Origin: Verrucomicrobiota bacterium
GTDB lineage: Bacteria; Verrucomicrobiota; Verrucomicrobiia; Limisphaerales; AV2
Reading direction: 5' to 3'
Assembly (NCBI GenBank): GCA_003219345.1
Contig: QHOP01000287.1
Location: 9,721-16,558, forward strand
DNA: 6,838 nt
Part shown: positions 1-6,023 of the stretch, piece by piece
Position numbering within the stretch: position 1 is the first letter of the stretch
Layout: each line of letters starts with the position of its first letter
The notes under the pieces: model-generated
The model's input: only the letters and a program-made list of their open reading frames with translations
Told to the model about the DNA's origin: nothing
Databases searched by the model: none
Program-made: the position numbers and the translations under genes

Positions 1-54
1 AGCAGAGGAAACTCCCATGAAAAGCAGGTTCGTGATCCTCGCGCTCGTCCTCGC
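1..54 (+). repeat. Direct repeat copy 1: leader and signal-peptide DNA of A
   Basis: Bases 1-54 match 3775-3828 at 53 of 54 positions; 1-41 are identical and the only difference is C42 versus T. The repeat covers the ribosome-binding site, the start codon and the first 12 codons of A. The window starts inside it, so its true left border is not visible. Confidence 0.95.
4..8 (+). promoter_or_regulatory. Ribosome-binding site of A1
   Basis: AGAGG lies 8 nt before the ATG at 17. The same sequence precedes the in-frame ATG of the second copy at 3791, which supports both starts. The promoter of A1 lies outside the window. Confidence 0.7.
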
Positions 55-2257
55 AAAGATGGGGAGCACCGCCTGGGGAGCCGAGGATCCGGCGCGGTTT
101 CTGGCCGTGACGACCTGGGAAGCGACCTTCACCAGGACACTTCAGTCCAGTGGCACGTACACGGACTCTGTGAAGTGCGTTTATAACTGGTCATTCAGTC
201 ACGCCGGAGTGATCTCAAGCCAGCTCGAACTTTTGTTCCCGTTAATCTGGGATGACGCCGGGAACACGAATGTTTCGGTGAATCTTTCCATCCAGGACAT
301 GGGTCACCGGACTTGCGGGGATTTCACCGAAACATACCAGGCCAGCGACGGGCCCTCAATGATGGTGATGCCAGGCTGCGGTCTCGAGATAGACCTTGCC
401 AGGATCAGTTACAGACTCAAACCAGGCTATGTGGTCGGGCCTATAAGCGGGACGGTGAACGGCGATCCATTCCCTGACAGCTTTCTCATCTGGTTTCCCC
501 CGTTCCAATTATTCACTAATCCAATCGTCGAACCACTTCCGGCTTCTGGAATGATACTGCAAGGCAGCCGTCGGTATTCCCTCAGCCAATTGGATCTTCA
601 GGATGCACCGGTCTTCACGATTGCGGCTTCCGGATCGCCGATCGCGGTTGAGCAGCTGAAAGAATTGACCGGAGAGTTGGTGCTGACCTGGTCGCTCACG
701 CCTCAAGTGGAGGAGCTGGAGGTCGTCGTTCAGCCCGAAGGCTATGCTGAATGGACGCCCGAAGGAAATTTGAAGCAACCTGATCAGCGCGGCAACACGA
801 ACAGGCTGTCGGCGAGATTGCAGAAGAAAGGCGGAGGCGTGCCCACGGCGCGCGCTACGCGCTTCGACTTCGAGTTGCTCAACGTCTCCGCCGAACCAGG
901 GGTGTGCATGAATTTCCCCATCGTGTCCCCCTCAACGCAACCGGATCTGAAGTTTGAGTTCGATCTCAATCAGCCGGAGGACAGCGGCGGAGACACCGTC
1001 ATTGTGACCGACGATGTGGTTGGAGTGTTTGCCGATCAACAAGGCGTGCTGACGGCCCAGGCGATGGTTTCCAGTTTTGATTTTGGAGCTTATGGTGAAA
1101 TCCGGGTTACCGCCTATGTCTCGGGGCGGGATCCGATTGTTGGCTATCTCAAGGGAGACCCGCAGAAGCGTGCGAACGTCCCGCTTCCGAAGTGCCAGCC
1201 GGGCTCTCACATCGCGGACATCTGGAAGGAACGATGGGGAGTCAGCAACCTGGCCGACGAGGCCGACGACGAAGATTTTCCGGAAGGCGACTCAGCCGAG
1301 TTTGGCCATCTGGGTGACGGCTACACTTTGTATGAAGAGTATCGAGGTTTCTCCGAAAACCGCGACCATCGCCGTCTCATACCGCTGCGCAAAGAGGTGT
1401 TCATCCGAAACGACATCACCGACGGTCGTGTGACGGGTGCGATCCTTGCTTTCAAGGCGGCGTCTTTGCTGGGAGTTTACTACGAACTGCGCGCAGACGA
1501 GATCAGTCAGTTTGGCCTGATGAACGTCAATCACGGACACGCGTATTCCGGCCATCCGCAGAGCGGGATCCTGCTAAAACTTCGGCAACAAAAGCTTGGC
1601 TACTCCCAGGCAGTAACAGCAGTTGGGGCCATTCACAACAGCACTCCCGGTTCCAAGCTGTTTGCTGACATAGAACCAAAGGGAGAACCGGGCGGCCTTG
1701 AATTCAGCGGCGCGGAAGCGACCGCCATTTTCACTCTCGCTTCGATCGGGGCGGTTGCGCACGAGATTGCCCATTGTTGCAGCGTGTGGCATCACGGGGA
1801 CCTTGACTTAGGGAAGCGGCGCTGGGTTATGGAGATGCTACCCGGCGGATCCAATGAGTTGCACGAATTACCGGAAGACACGGACACGCCCGCCACTGTG
1901 CTCACCCAAATTTGCAAACCCGACGGAACGCGCGCTTTTCTGCCTTTCGAGTTTGACAAGAAATTAATCTATCCTCGGTGGGTCGCGGCCCCTCAAGGTC
2001 AGCACAGCGGGGACACGGGTTGCATGATGTGTTACGACGTTGCCAACGCGTACAAGCTCGATGCGTCGGGAAAGCGTTATGTGGCGGACTGGCTGCCCGT
2101 GGCGCAGGAGCATCTTTGCACCTCTCCAGCTGGTACCGGCGTCAATCAGCCGCCGAATTCGCGGCACGGAGCCGCCGACGACAAGCGTGGCAATTGCAAG
2201 GGACAGATATGTGTCAACGACAAGTATATGGATGCCGGAGAACACAAGCGTGAGTAG
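17..2257 (+). CDS. Secreted putative metzincin-like zinc metalloprotease, copy 1 (A1)
   Basis: A 746-residue protein, probably an exported zinc-dependent peptidase; the substrate is unknown. The start ATG has an AGAGG ribosome-binding site at 4-8 and opens a signal peptide (MKSRFVIL..., hydrophobic to about residue 13, likely cleavage after AWG at 19-21). Residues about 29-215 form a beta-rich region with Cys54, Cys100 and Cys121 that is poorly conserved in the second copy. Residues about 219-395 are a conserved beta-type domain containing PDQRGN and PGVCMNFP (Cys297). An acidic stretch leads into GDGYTLYEEYRGF (433-445), which resembles a calcium-binding loop. The catalytic signature is HEIAHCCSVWHHG: His582, Glu583, His586 and third His592, at metzincin spacing. 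A Met-turn-like HSGDTGCMMCY follows (Met671, Tyr673). Ser589 sits where metzincins usually have Gly. The tail carries RGNCKGQICVND (Cys727, Cys732). The gene overlaps B1 by 8 bp. The coding call is very secure; peptidase function is inferred from motifs, and an inactive homologue is possible. Confidence 0.9.
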   Translation: MKSRFVILALVLAKMGSTAWGAEDPARFLAVTTWEATFTRTLQSSGTYTDSVKCVYNWSFSHAGVISSQLELLFPLIWDDAGNTNVSVNLSIQDMGHRTCGDFTETYQASDGPSMMVMPGCGLEIDLARISYRLKPGYVVGPISGTVNGDPFPDSFLIWFPPFQLFTNPIVEPLPASGMILQGSRRYSLSQLDLQDAPVFTIAASGSPIAVEQLKELTGELVLTWSLTPQVEELEVVVQPEGYAEWTPEGNLKQPDQRGNTNRLSARLQKKGGGVPTARATRFDFELLNVSAEPGVCMNFPIVSPSTQPDLKFEFDLNQPEDSGGDTVIVTDDVVGVFADQQGVLTAQAMVSSFDFGAYGEIRVTAYVSGRDPIVGYLKGDPQKRANVPLPKCQPGSHIADIWKERWGVSNLADEADDEDFPEGDSAEFGHLGDGYTLYEEYRGFSENRDHRRLIPLRKEVFIRNDITDGRVTGAILAFKAASLLGVYYELRADEISQFGLMNVNHGHAYSGHPQSGILLKLRQQKLGYSQAVTAVGAIHNSTPGSKLFADIEPKGEPGGLEFSGAEATAIFTLASIGAVAHEIAHCCSVWHHGDLDLGKRRWVMEMLPGGSNELHELPEDTDTPATVLTQICKPDGTRAFLPFEFDKKLIYPRWVAAPQGQHSGDTGCMMCYDVANAYKLDASGKRYVADWLPVAQEHLCTSPAGTGVNQPPNSRHGAADDKRGNCKGQICVNDKYMDAGEHKRE
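2237..2240 (+). promoter_or_regulatory. Ribosome-binding site deciding the B1 GTG start
   Basis: GGAG inside the last codons of A1, 9 nt before the GTG at 2250. The competing ATG at 2232 has no purine-rich element at a suitable distance, so this site favours GTG. Its position within A1 fits reinitiation by ribosomes finishing A1 at 2257. Confidence 0.5.
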
Positions 2258-3539
2258 TACTTCGCGAGATCAGTTGATCCAGCTGCCGCGATGCCAGCGC
2301 ACCGTGGCTTGGCTAGCCGTTGTTGTCATGGCACAGGTGGCAGCGCGGGCGGGTGAGGGGCCGCCGATCCTCACAGTCGAACCCGTCAACACGACCGTGC
2401 GCAGAGGCGAAATGGCCACCTTTAGCGCCCAGGCCGTTGGCTCCACTCCGTTGACAATCAATTGGTATCGCAATGGTCTCGCGCTTGCAGGCTCTTCGAC
2501 CTCCATTGTGACCGCCCCCGTACGCTCAGCCGACGATGGTGCGCTGTTCTCGGTGACGTTCAGTAACACATTTGGGATTGCCGGAAGCTCGAATGCGATG
2601 CTCAGAGTCGAACCCGGTATTGTTGTTGCTGCTTCGGTCAACCATTCTGTTAACGCCGTGCTCTATCGCGGATGGCCTCTCGTCCTTGAAGTTGCCTTGC
2701 TCCATCCCGAATCGTTCGTCTCGAATGCCGTGCCGATTCTGATCTCCGGCACGAACGGTCCGTGGTTTAATGCGCTGCAAATTGATGCGCGCGACGCAAA
2801 CGATCAACCGCAAACGTGGCCTTTCCATCCCGCGCCCATCACCAATGAAGTCGTGCCGCTCACGTCCGAAGCAGGCAGCCGAATGCTCTGGTGGCTCACA
2901 CCCCAGGAGTCCGCGCAACTGCCGCTCGGCACCTTCGCAATCACCGCGACGCTGAACACCACGAACGTTACCCGGCCGGGCGCCTGGAAGGGATTGTTAG
3001 CCGGCGTTCCAGTCAGTCTATCTATCACGAACGAGCCGGCGATACTCGACGCGGCGCAAACGGAACAAAAAGGCCGCCTCTTCGCCGATTACGCGCTGCT
3101 GCAGGGCGACCGGGATCAGGCGCAACGGGAGATCGACGCGCTGCTCGCGGCTTATCCGACAAACATCGGCGGTCTGACGTATGAGGTTTACTTGAAAGAG
3201 GCCGCAGGACTATTCGACGACGCGTTCCGAAGCGTCGAAAAGGCGCTGGATCAGGTCTCGTTGCAGTCACCGGACGCGCCGGAGCCGCCGAGCGAACTCT
3301 TGCTCAAGGAAGCTGAACTGGAGCAGATCGTGGCTCCTCCAACCCTTGAGCACGCGCTGATTAACGAACACGTCGTTTTGAATTGGTCGGGATATCCGGG
3401 GTTGAACTACCGACTGGAAACTTCCTCCGATCTGAGCGCGTGGTCTTTGCTCACCACCAACTTCACCACCGTCAGCAACCGTTACTCGTTCACGGTCGAT
3501 CTGACCCGCGCCCGCCAATTCTTCCGCGTCGCGCGGTAG
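2250..3539 (+). CDS. Secreted Ig-like domain protein, copy 1 (B1)
   Basis: A 429-residue predicted exported protein of unknown function. The GTG at 2250 is chosen because GGAG at 2237-2240 sits 9 nt upstream and the start gives a sensible signal peptide: Arg14 and Arg17, then a hydrophobic run TVAWLAVVVMAQVA, cleavage near Ala34. An in-frame ATG at 2232 is possible but lacks a clear ribosome-binding site. Residues about 38-120 form a bacterial Ig-like domain (GPPILTVEP, Trp72, ADDGALFSV, SNAMLRV) without the usual cysteine pair. Residues about 123-262 are a beta-rich domain I do not recognise, containing SGTNGPWFNALQID and RMLWWLTP. Residues about 268-340 are helical and TPR-like (GRLFADYALLQGDRDQA). 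The C-terminal 80 residues carry LNWSGYPGLNYRLETSS and end FFRVAR, a tail module I associate with Verrucomicrobiota. The 8-bp overlap with A1 suggests coupled translation. The upstream in-frame extension toward 2040 is the A1 gene read in another frame. Confidence 0.85.
   Translation: MSSTSRDQLIQLPRCQRTVAWLAVVVMAQVAARAGEGPPILTVEPVNTTVRRGEMATFSAQAVGSTPLTINWYRNGLALAGSSTSIVTAPVRSADDGALFSVTFSNTFGIAGSSNAMLRVEPGIVVAASVNHSVNAVLYRGWPLVLEVALLHPESFVSNAVPILISGTNGPWFNALQIDARDANDQPQTWPFHPAPITNEVVPLTSEAGSRMLWWLTPQESAQLPLGTFAITATLNTTNVTRPGAWKGLLAGVPVSLSITNEPAILDAAQTEQKGRLFADYALLQGDRDQAQREIDALLAAYPTNIGGLTYEVYLKEAAGLFDDAFRSVEKALDQVSLQSPDAPEPPSELLLKEAELEQIVAPPTLEHALINEHVVLNWSGYPGLNYRLETSSDLSAWSLLTTNFTTVSNRYSFTVDLTRARQFFRVAR
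2973..3100 (+). repeat. Perfect 128-bp direct repeat within B, copy 1
   Basis: Identical to 6711-6838 without a single change. It encodes the segment from RPGAWKGLLAG to GRLFADYALL of B1. The base before it (C2972) differs from the other copy (T6710), and the preceding few hundred bases carry many differences, so the boundary is abrupt. Confidence 0.95.
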
Positions 3540-3767
3540 CTTCCTGCCGTGCCTGACTGACGGCCCTGTCATGCGTGAGTCAAGCGATGATTCCGTTCCG
3601 TCAGTGAAGTAGTCGATGATATTCTACACTTCGGGCTTGCTTTTTCGCGCAGAACCTGGCTACTCTCAGCGCATCTGCATTCCCGAGACGCTGACTTGTC
3701 CGTTTTCAGCCAACTCCCCGCGTGCAGCCGTTGCGGTACGAGACCCGGACAAAACCCAGGAGCGCCC
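3540..3767. other. Intergenic region between module 1 and module 2
   Basis: Non-coding spacer between the B1 stop and the leader of A2. It contains no RNA gene and no convincing sigma-70 promoter. It holds an inverted repeat (ACTGACGG at 3556-3563, CCGTCAGT at 3598-3605), a weak GAAGT/ACTTC stem (3606-3610 with 3628-3632) and a T5 run at 3641-3645. A terminator for module 1 and a promoter for module 2 could both lie here, but neither is clear. The small reverse-strand reading frame across this region has no recognisable domain and no homologue in the window. Confidence 0.6.
3556..3605. repeat. Inverted repeat in the intergenic spacer
   Basis: Perfect 8-bp arms ACTGACGG (3556-3563) and CCGTCAGT (3598-3605) separated by 34 nt. 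The large loop and the absence of an immediately following T run make a classical intrinsic terminator unlikely. It could be a protein-binding site or chance. A second 5-bp hairpin, GCCGT/ACGGC (3546-3550 with 3560-3564), overlaps its left arm. Confidence 0.2.
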
Positions 3768-3794
3768 ATGAAACAGCAGAGGAAACTCCCATGA
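3768..3794 (+). CDS. Possible 8-codon leader ORF upstream of A2
   Basis: ATG at 3768 begins a tiny frame, MKQQRKLP, that stops with TGA at 3792-3794. The stop shares an ATGA junction with the A2 start codon at 3791. AGGAG at 3758-3762 lies 5 nt before this ATG, and the A2 ribosome-binding site (3778-3783) lies inside the tiny frame. The layout is what one would expect for a translationally coupled leader. The last part of the same frame (3-20) precedes A1 in the identical arrangement, but that stretch is part of a nearly perfect repeat, so it is not independent support. The peptide is too short for composition to prove coding. Confidence 0.3.
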   Translation: MKQQRKLP

Positions 3795-3828
3795 AAAGCA
3801 GGTTCGTGATCCTCGTGCTCGTCCTCGC
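3775..3828 (+). repeat. Direct repeat copy 2: leader and signal-peptide DNA of A
   Basis: Partner of 1-54. A second identical block of 23 bp follows shortly after (68-90 matching 3842-3864), coding for the end of the signal peptide and the first mature residues (AEDP). After this, DNA similarity drops sharply. Confidence 0.95.
3778..3783 (+). promoter_or_regulatory. Ribosome-binding site deciding the A2 start
   Basis: AGAGGA lies 7 nt before the ATG at 3791. It is identical to the site before A1. It shows that the in-frame ATG at 3722 is not the natural start, because translation from 3791 gives a signal peptide at the very N-terminus. Confidence 0.75.
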
Positions 3829-6019
3829 GCGATTCGGAATTACCGCCTGGGGAGCCGAGGATCCCGCGCGTTTCCGTTCGGTCGTTGCCTGGGATGCACA
3901 GGTCACGATGCGGCTTAGTAGTGCGGGAAACTCCCCGACTGTCAGTTGGAGCGTTGAACGTTCCGTCGCATTTCCAATCAGGTTGTCTGCCGGAGACCTA
4001 GGCCTCAGCGATCCTTTTTTGCTAATTTGGAGTGGTGAGAGCAACGTGCCTCCGACCCAATTTAGTGTTCACGACGGGATGACTCTGAAGCTTGATCCTC
4101 CGACAATATTGACGATCAACGGGGTGCTGAGCAGCCCTTTTGCTCCTGTTGGGACCGCATACTTGGAGATTAATGTCACAAACGGGACTTACAGCGTTAA
4201 TTTTGGGGCTGGGTATTCTGGCGATGCCATATTCGATGGCACTGCACTCCCGGCTCTTTGCGGGATACCGGGAACGTTGCCTCCTTTCCCAAAATTTACG
4301 CTGCCGAGCACTGGAATGATCCTGAGCGATACTTACACCTACCCCGCAGATCGCTATTGCACCGCCTCTTCCTGCGATGACTGCGTCCTGGGCTACGCTG
4401 CCGCAGCGGGGGCGCCATTGATCCCAGGTACGGTTGAACTCACCTGGAACCTTCAGGGTATTTCGGACGACGTGGAAGTCATTGTTGAGCCAAGCAACTA
4501 CGCCAGGTGGATTCCAAAGGGTAACCTGGAGAATCCCGACCAGCGCGGCAACTCGAACAAAGTTTCGGCGAGGTTGCAAAAGAAAGGCGGCGGTCCGACG
4601 AATGTCCGCGCCAAGGCCTTAAAATTCGAGCTGGTCAATGTTTCGAAGGAACCGGGTGTATGCATGAATTTCCCAGTCGAATCGCCATCGACAGAGCCGG
4701 ACCTCCGATTTGAGACGGAGCTTAACCAGTCGCTGAATCCCGGCGCGACCACTCGCGTCGTTAGCCCGGCGGAAGTCGAGGTATCTGATCCTAATCCTAA
4801 TGCCGGCATCCAGAGCGCAAGGGTGACCGTTTCCTGTTTCGACTTCGGGGCCTATGGCAAGATTCGGGTCAGCGCCGAAATCGAGGGTCGCGCTCCAGTC
4901 GTTGGCCATCTCATCGGTGATCCACAGCGTTCGGACGTGCTCCTCCCCAAGCGGCAGGATTCTTCTTTTATCGCGGACGCATGGAAGAAGATGCCCAAGG
5001 TGGGCGCAGAGGGACTTGCCGACAGCAGTGACGAGGACGATCGGCCTGCCGGGGATGGTCATTCAGGCGATGGTTACAGTCTTTACGAGGAATATCGCGG
5101 GTTCTCGGTCAACCGAACTCATGTTCGCACCAATCCGCATCGGAAGGACCTTTTCATTTACCACAGCAGCGATGATAGTTCGAAGCCCGACATCAGAAAA
5201 TTCGAGAGATTGAGTGGGCTCTTGATCCACGATCTCTTACGCAAGGACGAGATCAGTGAGTTCAATGTAATGAACATCAATCACGGGAGCAATCCGAACC
5301 ATCTTCACGACCAGACCGGGATACGGATGGTGGTTCGGCAGGAGATCAAAGACTTCTGTGAGGCGGCCGCCCGGGAACTGAACGCGAGACACCCCACAAC
5401 CCCGGGTGCCACCTTACAGGTGGAGATCGATCCCGCCGGGCTGGTTGCCGCGCAGATGACCTTCCTGGAGAATGGAGCGGTTGACATCTACCTTGGCGAC
5501 AACTGCGTCGCGCATGAACTCGCGCATGCCTGTAGCGTCTATCACCATGGAGAGGAAGATCTCGGGAAAGTCACCTGGGTGGGAACCCTTTCGCTCGATA
5601 ATCCTCCGCGACCCATCGTCCTCGAAATACCCCCGACCCGGCAGGTGACCATCCGGCGCGAGAACGGCGACAACGTCGACTTTGAAATGGAGGCTCCCTT
5701 GACGGAAAACGGGCTCAAGGTTGCCAAGCCCAACGTCGCCGTTCCCCACGGGCAACACAGCGGTGACCCGCAATGCATCATGCGGTACGGGGCTGCTACC
5801 GCCTACCTTCGTGATGCCTCCGACGTGCGCTACGTCATTCCATTGGATCGCGCAGCGCGGACCAGCCTATGTACTTCCCCCTCGAGCAGCGGTATTTCAG
5901 CAACGCGCTACGGCGATGCCCATGCCAAGCGCGGCAACTGTAAGGATCAGATTTGCGTCAACGACAAGTATAAGGACCACGCAAAACACGATCGAACATA
6001 CCCTTTGCAGCAATGGTGA
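3791..6019 (+). CDS. Secreted putative metzincin-like zinc metalloprotease, copy 2 (A2)
   Basis: A 742-residue paralogue of A1. The ATG at 3791 is chosen over the in-frame ATG at 3722 because it matches the A1 start, has AGAGGA 7 nt upstream and starts directly with the signal peptide MKSRFVIL...TAWG. Residues about 30-210 are beta-rich and diverged from A1, with a different cysteine set: Cys157, Cys190, Cys195 and Cys198, the last three in CTASSCDDC. From about residue 213 it aligns well with A1: PDQRGN, PGVCMNFP (Cys291), the acidic stretch, and GDGYSLYEEYRGF (426-438). The catalytic signature is HELAHACSVYHHG (His575, Glu576, His579, third His585) and the Met-turn-like motif is HSGDPQCIMRY (Met664, Tyr666). 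The distance from the first zinc His to the Met is 89 residues in both copies. The tail carries RGNCKDQICVNDKY (Cys717, Cys722). B2 begins 4 nt downstream. Retention of all putative zinc ligands in both copies argues for a working metal site; activity is inferred. Confidence 0.9.
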   Translation: MKSRFVILVLVLARFGITAWGAEDPARFRSVVAWDAQVTMRLSSAGNSPTVSWSVERSVAFPIRLSAGDLGLSDPFLLIWSGESNVPPTQFSVHDGMTLKLDPPTILTINGVLSSPFAPVGTAYLEINVTNGTYSVNFGAGYSGDAIFDGTALPALCGIPGTLPPFPKFTLPSTGMILSDTYTYPADRYCTASSCDDCVLGYAAAAGAPLIPGTVELTWNLQGISDDVEVIVEPSNYARWIPKGNLENPDQRGNSNKVSARLQKKGGGPTNVRAKALKFELVNVSKEPGVCMNFPVESPSTEPDLRFETELNQSLNPGATTRVVSPAEVEVSDPNPNAGIQSARVTVSCFDFGAYGKIRVSAEIEGRAPVVGHLIGDPQRSDVLLPKRQDSSFIADAWKKMPKVGAEGLADSSDEDDRPAGDGHSGDGYSLYEEYRGFSVNRTHVRTNPHRKDLFIYHSSDDSSKPDIRKFERLSGLLIHDLLRKDEISEFNVMNINHGSNPNHLHDQTGIRMVVRQEIKDFCEAAARELNARHPTTPGATLQVEIDPAGLVAAQMTFLENGAVDIYLGDNCVAHELAHACSVYHHGEEDLGKVTWVGTLSLDNPPRPIVLEIPPTRQVTIRRENGDNVDFEMEAPLTENGLKVAKPNVAVPHGQHSGDPQCIMRYGAATAYLRDASDVRYVIPLDRAARTSLCTSPSSSGISATRYGDAHAKRGNCKDQICVNDKYKDHAKHDRTYPLQQW

Positions 6020-6023
6020 TTTG

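Noticed and set aside
2040..2249. In-frame upstream extension of B1 from ATG 2040
   Set aside because: It lies fully inside A1 in another frame, has no secretion signal at its start and no counterpart before B2.
3606..3645. Possible intrinsic terminator (GAAGT/ACTTC stem, then a T5 run)
   Set aside because: The stem is only 5 bp and AT-rich, and the T run starts 8 nt after it, which is weak for a terminator.
3637..3666. Possible sigma-70 promoter TTGCTT - 18 nt - TACTCT
   Set aside because: Both boxes match the consensus poorly, and promoter sequences in the suspected phylum are not well known to me.
3569..3769. Reverse-strand 66-codon frame in the intergenic spacer
   Set aside because: Composition is not protein-like, no domain is visible and no clear ribosome-binding site precedes it.
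3722..3790. In-frame N-terminal extension of A2 from ATG 3722
   Set aside because: It puts 23 mostly polar residues before a perfect signal peptide. The ATG at 3791 has a good ribosome-binding site and matches the A1 start.
4022..4579. Reverse-strand open frame of 185 codons opposite A2
   Set aside because: It has no recognisable domain, no ribosome-binding site I can support and lies opposite a well-supported gene; it has no counterpart opposite A1.
4786..4803. Short CCTAAT repeat in A2 (coding DPNPN)
   Set aside because: Only two units, in frame within a loop-like region; no sign of a functional repeat array.
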